Position numbers and translations under genes: made by a program. DNA of 64,000 nt from Maratus speciosus (taxonomy: Eukaryota; Arthropoda; Arachnida; Araneae; Salticidae), in assembly GCA_963932465.1 (NCBI GenBank), contig OZ010791.1, forward strand, positions 150,147,915 through 150,211,914. Reading direction: 5' to 3'. The notes beneath the pieces were generated by a model. The model had not been told where the DNA came from and searched no databases. It saw only the letters and a list, made by a program, of their open reading frames with translations. Shown here in pieces: positions 34,248 to 45,673 of the stretch; within the stretch, counting starts at the first letter, position 1; every line of letters begins with the position of its first letter.

Positions 34248-35697
34248 TTTACTTTTATTTATCTTTACAAGAAGAAAGTATTGGATTCGTGAAAAAATGC
34301 GACTTCAGGTTTTCTGCGAATTTATACGTTTTAGAAGACCCTGAACACGTTTACTATTTTTTGAAAATATCTGTCTATGAGCCTGTCTGTCTGTGAATAT
34401 GTCTGTCAGTATGTGACACAAATACTGTGGTCACTCTACCTCAAAAACTAATGCACGGAATTTAATAAAACTTTAGATTCTGCTACACCTTAATATAAAT
34501 TGATGCTGATTAGTATTTTGGTGTAAATCGCCTCACATGTGGCGCTGCTATGCTGAAATTTTTCACGATTTCCGCAATTGCTCTATCTCAAGAACTAATT
34601 ACACGGATTTTTTTTCAAACTTCAGATTCAGTTAGACTTTAACATATGTTGTTGCTGGTTAAGTTTTGGTGTAAACCGCCCTAGAAGGGGTTTCTGGTAC
34701 GCTACATTTTTCACGATTTCTACAATAACTCTCTCTGAAGAACTAATGCACGGATTTTCATCAAACTTCATATTCAGTTAGACGTTGACATATGTTGTTG
34801 CTGATAAGATTTTGGTGTAAATCGCCGAACAGGTGTCACTGCTAGGCTGCATTATCATGATTTACACAATTTTAGCAAGAGTCATAACTCAAGAACTAAT
34901 TCACAGAATTTATTATTCACATATTCAGTTTTAAGCGGCCGTGTGTTTTGATTTTTCGCTCAATTAATTAGAACTCGATTTATAAACAATTATTTTCTCA
35001 GTATGACCCTTTTTTTCGTTCCCAGCTCTCTTGCTTCTGAAAATTTGGTTCAAAACGCCCACTTTGACAGCATTTTTTGCAATATATTCTGCCTTTATCA
35101 AAAATTCTACAAGCACGGCACATTATATAGTTTCTGAATAAGAGAATCTGCCAATTTGGTGGGTTACAGAACAAAAATGAATTTAAAAATGAGTCAGAAA
35201 ATGAGCAGTTTGTATTTGAATACACCCTTGAACCTTGACATAAGTTGGTGCTGCTTAGGTTTTCGGGTAAATCATATAACAGGTTATGCTGCTATGCTAT
35301 ATTATTCACGATTTTCGCTATAGCTACATCTAAAAAACTAATGCCCGGAATTTAATCAAACTTCATATTCTGTTGCACTTTCACATAAATAGATCCTTAT
35401 TAGGCTTGGGTGTATATTGTCCAAAGATGTAGCTCTTAGGCTATTTAGTTTAGGAATTTTGGTTGTAGACGCCTAAGAGGATGGATGCTGAAATTCGTTT
35501 GATTTTTTGACAAATGCGATGCTTATATCTTCTTTTTAAATGCTCACAATTTAAAGAACCTATAGCTGTAGAATACTCTTGAATAGTCTATAGAAAAGAG
35601 ATAGATTGTCATTCAATTTTGGCGCTGTGGTAGCAAATTTTGAAGTATTAACATGTATGTGATAGAAAAAAGTTTTCGGTCTGACACACCGGACTAG
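34248..35697 (+). mobile_element. Minisatellite-bearing repeat element D2, interrupted by B8
   Basis: Same order as D1: TTTACAAGAAGAAAGTATTG, a CTGTCTGTCTGTG leader (about 34384), several ~150-bp units with ACTAATGCACGGA and GGTGTAAATCGCC, a longer non-repeated tail (from about 35360) and the end GGACTAG. B8 splits it at 34931-35231. A further fragment of the D tail lies at 36432-37106. Confidence 0.7.
34931..35231 (+). mobile_element. MITE family B, copy B8 (left part lost), nested in D2
   Basis: Contains the B element from the TAAGCGGCCGTGTG segment to the right TIR. The first ~115 bp are missing, and the right border reads TTGA. D2 sequence resumes directly after it. Confidence 0.85.
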
Positions 35698-35970
35698 TTT
35701 TTTATAAGGATTTTTAATAGGAAAATGAACCTAACCAACAAAATAATAATAATAATAAATAATAAGCAACGAATGTATAAAAACAAACAAAATTTTAATT
35801 TTCCTTTTAAATTTAAACTTTACAAGTACAAAGTTCTTTAATGTAACTGATAAGCTTGTTTACACTTGCTTTATTAAATTACTTACTTGTTAAATTAAAT
35901 GTTTTATGTTTGTTTATGAGATGAAGTTGTAAATCATCTTCAAAATGTAATGTGATTTAATATTTTGTTC

Positions 35971-35983
35971 TTAAGGGTAAACT

Positions 35984-36031
<48 letters not shown>

Positions 36032-36431
36032 CCACGCTCAACAGCTCGAAATTTTCTGACACATATTCAGACACATTTTTAAAATTAAAAACAAGAAACT
36101 TGCTGACGTGATTTTTGAAGAGATGTATGGTCGTGATGGTCGTGAGTTTTCATTTTTCGCTCAATTAACTAACTTGATTTATAAACAATTATTTTCTCAG
36201 TGCGACCATTTTTTTTTCGGTTCTAGCACTACCGCTCAAGAAATTCGATTCAAAATGCCCACTTTGACGGCATTTTTTGAAATATATTCTGCCTTTATCA
36301 AAAAATCGACCAACACGGCACATTATATATTTTCTGAATAAGAGAAAATGCCAATTGGATGCGTCTGAGAGCAAAAATGAATTTAAAAAATAGTCAGAAA
36401 AGAAGCAGTTTGGATTTGAATACACTCTTAA
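35971..36431 (+). mobile_element. MITE family B, copy B9, with internal poly-A expansion
   Basis: Full B copy with TTAA at both ends. A run of about 43 A's at 35987-36029 replaces the short A-rich tract that normally follows the left TIR, so a microsatellite has grown inside the element. Confidence 0.88.
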
Positions 36432-37106
36432 GGGTGTTAACTGTACAAAGGTGTCTCTCTTATACACTTTGGATTGGGAATTTTGGTTCTAGACACCTAA
36501 GAGGGTGGGTTCGGAAATTTAATTATTTGTTTGATAAATGCGATGCTTAATCTCCTTCTTAAATGCAGACAACTCAACGAACCTATACCTGTAGAATACC
36601 CATGAAGAGACAGATACACCCTTAAGGGTGTTCTCAAATCCAAAAGGGCAACTTTCAGACATAAGTTTTAATTTATTTTTGTTCGAAAATGCATGAAACT
36701 TGCTGGTGTTGTTGTTCAGAAACTATGTAATTGAGCTTTTTTCTCCTTTTTTTTTTTACAAACGCAATAGATCTTTCAGAAAATAGTGGCAAAGTGGGCG
36801 TTTGGAACGGAATTTTCGCGCCAAGGAAAAAAGAGCACTCAAGAGAGGGCGAAAAACGTGTTTGTCACGTTATCAAAATCGCTTATAACTCAAGAGGTTC
36901 TTCCAATTTTATACCTTTTTTATACCTTTCCGTTAATAAATGAATTTGTAAATGTGTCAAAACGTTTTGTGCTTGTTGAGCAGAGCAGTTAAGAGCAGAC
37001 TTAATATCCTTTTGAAATACACACATTTCAACGAACGAAACTGTAGCATACTTATGAAGCGATAGAGGTTGATTATGAAGAGATAGAGGTTGATTATGAT
37101 ACACCC
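36432..37106 (+). mobile_element. D-element tail fragments around A9
   Basis: The stretch after B9 (GGAATTTTGGTTCTAGACAC, TTGATAAATGCGATGCTT, CTGTAGAATAC) matches the D2 tail at 35450-35590. A second, shorter similar piece lies after A9 at 37005-37106, where GAAGAGATAGAGGTTGATTAT is nearly duplicated in tandem. This is a D fragment with A9 inserted. Confidence 0.6.
36622..37004 (-). mobile_element. MITE family A, copy A9
   Basis: Reversed A copy with TTAA at both ends. It lacks about 60 bp of the middle, as A1 does, but the junction differs. The left border follows GATACACCC, so a B-like terminus adjoins it. Confidence 0.87.
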
Positions 37107-37533
37107 TTAAGGCTGTTCTTAACTGCTCCGGTGAACAGGCGCCAAACGTTCTGACACATTTATAAATTCATTTTTTAACGGAAAGATATAAAATTGGAAA
37201 TCCTGGCCATGGAAGTGATTTAGAATTGCACTGTTTTTTCCCTTTTTTGATCAATCAATTACCCACTGAGTTATAAACGATATCGATCACGTGACAAACC
37301 CGTTTTTCGCCCGCTCTTGAGTGATTTTTCTACTTTCGCACGGAAATTTGGTTCAATAGGTCCACTTTGACATTATTTTCTAAAAGATCTATTGCGTTTG
37401 CAAAAAAAGGGAAAAACAGCTCGATGACATAGTTTCTGAACAACAACACCAGCTAGTTTCATGCATTTTCGAACAAAAATAAATTAAAACTTATGTCAGG
37501 AAGTTGCCCTTTTGGATTTGAGAACAGCCTTAA
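37107..37533 (+). mobile_element. MITE family A, copy A10
   Basis: Complete A copy of the CTGCTCCG subfamily. The left TTAA follows another GATACACCC end, and the right TTAA (37530-37533) is shared with B10. Confidence 0.9.
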
Positions 37534-37648
37534 GGGTGTATTCAAATCAACCTTTAAAACAAGTCTGAAAATGTGTGCGAAATTTTTGAGTTGTTGAGCG
37601 TGGGAAAATTCTTTTTTTTTTTTTTTTTTTTTTTTAGTACACCCTTAA
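37530..37648 (-). mobile_element. MITE family B, copy B10, internally deleted (119 bp)
   Basis: Both B termini and TTAA borders are present, but only about 110 bp lie between them, including a T run of about 23 at 37613-37635. It is either an internally deleted derivative that moved as such or a later deletion. Confidence 0.82.
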
Positions 37649-38280
37649 AATAGTTAATTATTTATAACCTTTTTACTTATTTCCCCCTCGCCATATGTTG
37701 GCTGTCGAACAGACTCTTCTGAGTACCCCGTAGAAATTCTTCGTGTATCACCAAGATGTACGCGCAACTTAGTTTGGGAATTCCTCATCTACTATAAAGA
37801 AATTGTCCACGTTGTGCATTATGTACAACTTTCTTTAAATTTATTTCTCGTAATAAGAGAAATCATAGCTAAAATCATAGCTAGCCGGGCAAAATAATGT
37901 GACTTTCACCAAAAGCTTGTCGCTCATTTTTCTTCTGGGTAGATGATGAGCTAAGAATAAATAGTACCTAGCCTCGATGCAGATTTAGAAAAAAAAAAAA
38001 AAAAAAAAAAGAGGAAAAGTGCGGGTAGATGTATCGCCAGGGAAGGGGAAAAAATATCTACTGCCAGGGAAAAGCGGGATGGCTCGACGGAGATGAAGAT
38101 TGAAGCGAGGGAAAATGGAAGGTGATTACTTGGAAGCCCAAACCATTTTGAAGTCAGGACTTGGAGGAGAAAGAAGTGATGGACAACATCTCAGACGACA
38201 CCTGCGCCGGAAGGGAAAAAAGGAAATGTCTTTCGGGCGGCATAGAAGACATGGAAGATTAGAGCTTCAAAAGAAGAAAT
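37649..38280. other. Spacer with a purine-rich, GC-richer patch
   Basis: After about 370 bp of AT-rich DNA an oligo-A run (37990-38009) precedes a purine-rich patch to 38280. A 76-codon basic frame (38100-38330) runs from the patch into the first unit of the 172-bp array. It has no recognised motif and is probably a product of stop-poor purine-rich sequence. Confidence 0.4.
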
Positions 38281-39466
38281 GGGCAAATACGAAAAATAGT
38301 AAAAAGTATTGGCTAAACAATAAGTTTTAGCGATGCTTTAAAATAAAAATTCATAAAGTAAGAGAAATGTGTAACCCTTAAGATTTATTCGTGACTATTT
38401 ACTCAAATTTTATAAATAAAATTATTTAAAAAAATATAAAATTCATTTTCATTGGGCAAATACGGATAGTAAAAAGTATTGGCTAATCAATAAGTTTTAG
38501 CGATGCTTTTAAAATAAAATTTCATAAAGTAAGAGAAATGCGTAACCCTTAAAATTTATTCGTGACTATTTACTCAAATTTTATAAATAATAATTATTTT
38601 TAAAAATATAAAATTAATTTTCCTTGGGCAAATACGGATAGTAAAAGGTATTGGCTAAACAATAAGTCTTAGCGATGCTTTTAAAATAAAAATTCATAAA
38701 GTAAGAGAAATGTGTAGCCCTTAAAATTTATTCGTGACTATTTACACAAATTTTATAAATAATAATTATTTTAAAAAATATAAAATTAATTTTCCTTGGG
38801 AAAATACAGATAGTAAAAAATATTGGCTAAACAATAAGTTTTAGCGATGCTTTTAAAATAAAAATTCATAAAGTAAGAGAAATGTGTAGCCCTTAAAATT
38901 TATTCGTCACTATTTACACAAATTTTATAAATAATAATTATTTTAAAAAATATATAATTAATTTTCCTTGGGAAAATACAGATAGTAAAAAATATTGGCT
39001 AAACAATAAGTTTTAGCGATGCTTTTAAAATAAAAATTCATAAAGTAAGAGAAATGTGTAGCCCTTAAAATTTATTCGTGACTATTTACACAAATTTTAT
39101 AAATAATAATTATTTTAAAAAATATAAAATTAATTTTCCTTGGGAAAATACAGATAGTAAAAAGTATTGGCTAAACAATAAGTTTTAGCGATGCTTTTAA
39201 AATAAAAATTCATAAAGTAAGAGAAATGTGTAACCCTTAAGATTTATTCGTGACTATTTACTCAAATTTTATAAATAATAATTATTTAAAAAAATATATA
39301 ATTCATTTTCATTGGGCAAATACGGATAGTAAAAAGTATTGGCTAAACAATAAGTTTTAATTCATAAAGTAAGAGAAATGTGTAACCCTTAAAATTTATT
39401 CGTGACTATTTACTCAAATTTTATAAATAATAATTATTTTTAAAAAATATAAAATTCATTTTCATA
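38281..39466 (+). repeat. 172-bp tandem array, 7 units
   Basis: The landmark GGGCAAATAC/GGGAAAATAC occurs at 38281, 38454, 38626, 38798, 38970, 39142 and 39314, so the period is 172-173 bp. Units share TATTGGCTAAACAATAAG, GTAAGAGAAATGTGTA and TTTATTCGTGACTATTTAC. Units 4-6 have the GGGAAAATACAG variant, while the outer units have GGGCAAATACGG. The last unit has lost about 25 bp near 39360. Similarity between units is very high, so expansion is recent. Confidence 0.95.
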
Positions 39467-39768
39467 AGCTCTTTTTAAAATTTCAATTTTTACTTCATAT
39501 TAGAGATCATAACTTAGAACTTCAACGGTCATGTTATGCGTAATCAGACTTGTGTATTTTCCTAGGTTTGACATATGTCGCCAGACTTGCATGTGATTAA
39601 ATCCAAATCTAGCTTATCAATAATTTGAATCACAACAATTATTGAGATACATTGCCTTATATCCTAATACTCATTAAATCATTGCGATATACGAATTACA
39701 AAGGCCTTTTTTTTCTAAAAAAAGAAAAAAAAAAAAAGATTCCGGTATTCACGGCTCCAAATACAGAA
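39467..39768. other. Spacer without a gene
   Basis: About 300 bp of AT-rich DNA ending in oligo-A near 39720-39737. Confidence 0.4.
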
Positions 39769-40074
39769 GCGAACTGCTCTGCTCAACAAGCGCAAAACGT
39801 TTCGACACATATACAAATTCATTTTTAGCGGAGAAATGTAAAATTGGGAGGTCTTACTATGGAAGCGATTTGGAATCGAACTCTCTTTTCCATTTTTTGA
39901 TAAATAAATTATCTATTGAATTATAAGCGGTATTGATCACGTGACGAAGACGTTTTTCGACCTTTCTTGAGTGGTTATTCTTTTTTCGCGCGGAAATACG
40001 GTAAAAACGCTCACTTTGACAATATTTTCTGAAAGATGTATTCCGTTTGCAAAAAAATGGAAAAAAAAAGTTCT
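39769..40074 (+). mobile_element. MITE family A, copy A11 (both ends lost)
   Basis: Starts within the left TIR region (GAACTGCTCTGCTCAAC) and stops at the GGAAAAAAAAAGTTC segment, where A12 begins in opposite orientation. The missing right part does not reappear after A12, so a deletion accompanied or followed the A12 insertion. Confidence 0.8.
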
Positions 40075-40495
40075 ATTAGGCTATTCTCAAATCCAAACGG
40101 GCAACTTTATGACATAAGTTTTAATTTATTTTTGTTCGGAAATGCATGAAACTAGCAGGTGTTGTTGTTCAGAAACTATGTAATCGAACTGTTTTTTCAT
40201 TTTTTTGCAAACGCAATACATCTTTCCGAAAATATCGTCAAAATTGCTGTTTTGAACGGAAGTTCCCGAAGAAAGCAGGAAAACTAGCCAGCGAAGGGTG
40301 AAAAAGTCTTTGTCACGTGATCAAAATATAACTCAATAGGTAATTTATTTATCAAAAAATGGAAAACACAGTTCGATTCCTAATCGTTTCCATAGTCAGG
40401 TCTTCCAATTTTACATATTTCCGTTAAAAAATGAATTTGTAAGTGTGTCAAAACGTTTTGCGCGTGTTGAGAAGAGCAGTTGAGGACAGCCTTAT
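40075..40495 (-). mobile_element. MITE family A, copy A12, head-on to A11
   Basis: Reversed A copy with borders TTAG and TTAT, each one change from TTAA. Together with A11 it forms an inverted pair able to fold back. Confidence 0.83.
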
Positions 40496-40878
40496 ATAAC
40501 ACTGTGCTTAAAATACTTACTGTGCTTAAATGCCTGTGTCTTTGAAAATAGACCAATCTTGTAGACGTTGCGGTTTTGGTAAGCGTTTTACTTCTAAACA
40601 TTCCAAGCGTACATTCCAAACGTGACCTATAAGTTTTATTCATTTTTCATTAGAAATATATGATTGCATCTTCGTTTTGATGTATAAACAAACGTTGGCT
40701 GACGAACTTAATTCACTGCGCAGGAAAAAAGTTTGAGGCTATATACTCCTATAGAAGTTTTCACTTCAAAAATTATGAAATATGACCAACATTACTTTTT
40801 GCATAAAGTGAACTTCAATAGTCAAAAGCATGGTTTTGTAAGTTTACAGCTAATTCTTATTAGATTTCGATATATAAA
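40496..40878. other. Spacer without a gene
   Basis: AT-rich, with no identified repeat. Confidence 0.4.
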
Positions 40879-43625
40879 TCTTATACTATAATGCGAGCAA
40901 AAATTGTCTCTGTGTGTGTGTGTGTATGTAAATTTTATCTTGAGAACGGCTCTAACAATTTTAATTAAATTTTGAACCCTACCGTTTTCGGGCACGTAAA
41001 GACCATTGGGATGGGTCTCGTGTTCGAGAAAATTCGATTAGTGGGTGATTTTGTGTCATAATGGGTCAGGGTCTAGCTAATTGTATCTAAAGAACGGCTC
41101 AATCGATTTTGACCAAATTTTGTATCCAACCATTTTCGGGCACGAGAAGACTATTGGGCTAGGTCACGTGTTCGAGAAATTTCGATTTCAGGGTCATTTT
41201 TGGGTCAGTGTGGGTCCAGCTATTTTTTTTCTAAAAAACGGCTCTAACGATTTTCACTAAACTCTATATTCTACAGTTTTGGATTACGAGAAGACCATTG
41301 GGCTAAGTCACATGTTCGAGAAAATTCGATTAGGGGGTCATTTTTGGGTCACCGTGGGTCAAGCTAAGTTTATCTAGATAACGGCTCTAAGGATTTTGAC
41401 GAAATTTTGCACTCTACTGTTTTCGGGCACGAAAAGACGATTGGCATGGGCCATGTGTTCGAGAAAATTCGATTAGTGGGTCATTTTGGGTCATAATGTG
41501 TCAGGGTCAAGCTAATTATATCTAGAGAACGGCTCAATCAATTTTGACTGAATTTTGTATCTAACCATTTTCGGGCACGAAAAGACCATTGGGATGGGTC
41601 TCATGTTCGAGAAAATTCGATTAGTGGGTCATTTTGGGTCATAATTGGTCGGAGTCAAGCTAATTATATCTAGAGAACGGCTCAATCGATTTTGACTAAA
41701 TTTTGTATCTAACCATTTTCGGGCACGAAAGGACCATTGGGATGAGTCACGTGTTCGAGAAAATTCGATTAGTGGGTCATTTTTTGGGTCACTGTGGGTC
41801 TAGCTATTTTTATCTAAAAAACGGCTCTAACGATTTTTACTAAACTCTATATTCTACAGTTTTGGATTACAAGAAGACCATTAGGCTAAGTCACATGGTC
41901 AAGAAAATTTGATTAGTGGATCATTTTGGGCCATAATGAGTCAGGGTCAAGCTAATTATATCTAAAGAACGGCTCAATCGATTTTGACTAAATTTTGTAT
42001 CTAACCATTTTCGGGCGCGGAAAGACCATTGGGATGGGTCACATGTTCGAGAAAATTCGATTAGTGGGTCATTTTTGGGTCACTGTGGGTCAATTATTTT
42101 TATCTAAAAAACGGCTCTAACGATTTTCACTAAACTCTATATTCTACAGTTTTGGATTACGAGAAGACCATTGGGCTAAGTCACATGTTCGAGAAAATTC
42201 GATTAGTGGGTGATTTTTGGGTCACCGTGGGTCAATCTAAGTTATCTAGTTAACGGCTCTAACGATTTTGACGAAATTTTGCACCCTACTGTTTTCGGGC
42301 ACGAAAAGACCATTGGGATGGGTCTCGTGTTCAGGAAAATTAGATTAGTGGGTCATTTTGGGTCATGGTCAAGCTAATTATATCTAGAGAACGGCTCAAT
42401 CGATTTTGACTAAATTTTGTATCTAACGATTTTCGGGCACGAAAAGACCATTGGGAGGAATAACGTGTTCAAGAAAATTCGATTAGTGGGTCATTTGTGG
42501 GTCACCGTGGGTCCAGCTAAGTTTATCTAGATAACGACTCTACTATTTTGACGAAATTCTGTAAGCTATTGTTTTCGGGCACAAAAAGACCATTGGGATG
42601 GGGCACGTGTTTGAGAAAATTCGATTAGTGGGTCGTTATGAGTCAGGGTCAAGCTAATTACATCTAAAAACGGCTCAAGACATTTTCACAATTTTTTTTT
42701 AATATACGGCTGTTTATGGTCATGAGATGACGTTTGGGCTAAGTCACATGTTCGAGAAAATTCAATTAGTGGGTCATTTTGGGTCACAATGGACCAGAGT
42801 CAAGCTAATTGAATCTAAAAACATGCTCAAAACATTTTGACCAAATTTTATATTATACCATTTCTGGGCATGAGAGGAGAATTGGGGTAAGTCACATGTT
42901 CGAGAAAATTCGATTAGTGGGTCATTTTGGCTCACAATGGGTCAGGGTCAAGCTAATTGTATTTAAAAAGCGCTTCAAAACATTTTGTATAATACCGTTT
43001 CTGAGCATGATAAGACCATTGGGCAGGGTCGCGTGTACGAGAAAATTCAATGAATGGGTCATTTTGGGTCCTAATGGATCAGGATCAAGCTAACTTTATC
43101 TAAAAAACGGCTCAAAAGATTTTGACAAAACTGTGTACTACACTGTTTCTGGACAATATAAAACCAGTGAGCTGGGTCGCATGCTCAAGAAAATTCTATT
43201 AGTGGGTCATTTTGGTGATAATGGGTCGGGGTCAAGCTAACGGCATCCATCTCAAAAATGTTCAAACAATTTTGACAATTTTTTTTATTATACCGTTTCA
43301 CAGAACAAAAATACCATTGAAATAGCTCACACTTTCGATAAATTTCGGTTAGTGGTTTTTTGAATCAATGTGGGTCAAGCTTATTTTATCTAGAATATGA
43401 CTAACGATTTTCACTAAATTTTGTATTCCATCATTTTCAGGCTCGAGAAGAGCATTGTATTAGGTCGCACGTTCGAAAAAATTCGATTAGTGCGTCAGTT
43501 TGGGTCACTATGTCTCAGGTCAAGCTAATTGTATCTAAAACAGCAAGAATGATTTAGTGGGAATAATATATCGAGATAAACACAAAGCTCATTTTGACCG
43601 AGCTTAGCTCGGTCATTCCTGCTAG
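40879..43625 (+). mobile_element. Non-autonomous Helitron-like element with ~145-bp repeats (2.75 kb)
   Basis: The 5' end is A|TCTTATACTATAATGCGAGC. The 3' end has a perfect 9-bp hairpin GACCGAGCTtAGCTCGGTC (43596-43614), seven bases, then CTAG|T (43622-43625). TC start, hairpin close to the 3' end, CTRR terminus and insertion between A and T are the Helitron hallmarks. After a TGTGTGTGTG leader come about 18 diverged tandem units of ~145 bp with GAGAACGGCTCAATCGATTT, GACCATTGGGATGGGTCAC, CGAGAAAATTCGATTAGTGG and GGGTCATTTTGGGTCA. Units alternate between two subtypes (TTTCGGGCACGAAAAGACC and TTTGGATTACGAGAAGACC). No Rep or helicase frame is present, so it would depend on an autonomous partner. 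Confidence 0.8.
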
Positions 43626-45201
43626 TAGTTTTTAATTTTCGACCGTCTTGTCTAATGGGACCATCTCCCATTATCGTTAGCATGCAAAGAAAAGAAAATT
43701 TGAAGCCATCACCGGAAAAGTAATACTCATTTTTCTTTCTTATAGTGCGAGTTTGGCTAAACTGTTCGACTGTTCAACATTTAAAATTTCTAAAAAATAT
43801 TTCTGTTGACTAATTGAATCTTTTTGCTGTTTTAGTAGTAGTTATCTGGTAAAAATTGAATGTTTCCTTGGAAGATTTTAATTAATTTTTTTTTAGTTTA
43901 TGGATAAACCTCTAACATATTTTTTAAAATATTAACTTAAAAACTATGACTTGCTCTGCACAGTCTTAAACTAAGGATCTAAAATATGTTATCAAAGGTG
44001 AGTTTTACGTATAAAAAAATTAAAGTTTGCACAATTTTTATTACGTGGACAGCTCCAAGGCCTAATTCGTACGCACCATTTTAGAGTAGACGTTATTGCC
44101 AATCGACTTGTCTAGTAACATTTTCATATGATGATATTTGGTCAAAGTAGTATGTGTGTATGTGCGTGCACATGGGGAATTGAGGGGGGGGGGGGTCGAG
44201 AACTGTACAAACAACATTTGTGGACAAAAAGAAAAGATGTACTTAAAAAGGTTTGCTTTTTAAATATTTTTTTCTTATTTCTCGAAGACGTTATCATTTC
44301 ATTTGTTATTTCTTTAAAAGAAAACTCAGCTTCAAAAAGGGTCTCAATTTTAAAAGCTAATTCATACCACCAACAGAATACAGAAAAAAAAGTGACACTT
44401 TTAAGATGGGAGGAAAAGATAGGAAGGAAAAGTTCAGGAAATGAAAAAAAAAATAATCTTTCAAAAAAAGGAAAATAAGAGTCTCAGAAACTTTGCACAT
44501 GACATTTAAGAGGTGAAAACTCTTCTACCGAGAAGAAAAAATTAACAGACAAATAAGAATCTAGCATCTTCTCTTCGCTTCACTTCGATCACAGCACTCA
44601 CAATCCTTCTTCGCCCTCAAAAATACAGCTATTCTTCTTTTCTCGCGTAAGTGCTGACAATCATCCTTTTCGGTTGGGGAAAAAAAAATAAATAAGGAAT
44701 GGAAAAAAAGAATTCCGGTTGCCAAAAGAAAATAGAAAAACTCAAGCGAAAAAACTTTCCATGGAGAAAGAAATTATACACAGAGCAAAATACATGAAGA
44801 TAGGAAAGCGGACGTGATTGCTGCGGCCAGTAAGAACTTGGATTGAGTTTTAGATGAGGGAGAGACTAACATTATTTGACACCTGCGGCCTATCGGAAGT
44901 AAAATATATTTTGGCCGATTTAGACAGTTTCATGAGCACAGGAAGAAAGAAATATAGTAACAGACCAAAATTTGTAACTATGTGCTGGTGGTAGGTAGTC
45001 CAGACCGCGTCTTTCAACATAGAGAATATAAACATAAAATAGGCTAAACTAAGAAAGTCTTCTTTTGACAGAACTTCTCGTTCTATTAAATAAAAATAAT
45101 TCTACAAGTTAACTTTACGAAGTTAACTGTATAAAAAAAATGGTAAATTGAGCTTCAAAACCCCCACCCTGGTTGCACCACTGTAATAGTAATTAATTTT
45201 A
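43626..45201. other. Unassigned spacer
   Basis: About 1.6 kb of mostly single-copy DNA. A run of 11 G's lies at about 44184-44194. The 116-codon frame at 44128-44478 is Lys-rich and driven by A-rich sequence. The patch 44570-44660 is slightly richer in C. No gene could be supported. Confidence 0.4.
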
Positions 45202-45500
45202 TTAAGGCAGTTTTAATACTTTAAGGCTCTGCTCAACAAGCGCAAAACGTTTTGACACATTTACAAATCCATTTTTTAACAGAAAGATGTAAAATTGAAA
45301 ATCTAGGCCATGGAAGCGATTTGGAATCAAACTGTGTTTTCCATTTTTTGCTCAATCAATTACCTATTGAGTTATAATCGATTTTGATCACGTGATAAAC
45401 ACATTTTTCAACCTTCTTTGACTGGTTTTTCTCCTTTCGCACGGAAATTCGGTTCAAAACGCTCACTTTGAGACTATTTTCCGAAAGATATGTTGCGTTT

Positions 45501-45548
<48 letters not shown>

Positions 45549-45673
45549 GGAAAAAACACCTCGATGACATAGTTTCTGAACAACAACACCTGCTACTTTC
45601 ATGCATTTTCGAACAAAAATGAATTAAAACTTATGTCATAAAATTGCCTTTTTGGATTTGAGAACAGCCTTAA
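45202..45673 (+). mobile_element. MITE family A, copy A13, with internal poly-A expansion
   Basis: The left end is irregular: TTAAGGCAGTTTTAATACTT precedes TTAAGGCTCTGCTCAACAAG, as if the tip were partly duplicated. The right TTAA is intact (45670-45673). A run of more than 40 A's at 45505-45547 has grown at the A-rich tract that other copies hold as seven to nine A's. Confidence 0.85.

Noticed and set aside
42809..43093. 94-codon frame with an internal repeated protein pattern
   Set aside because: The pattern reflects the ~145-bp tandem unit of the Helitron-like element. Neighbouring units do not keep the frame open.
44128..44478. 116-codon frame near a G-run
   Set aside because: It is mostly Lys/Asn/Ser from A-rich sequence and includes translation of the G homopolymer.
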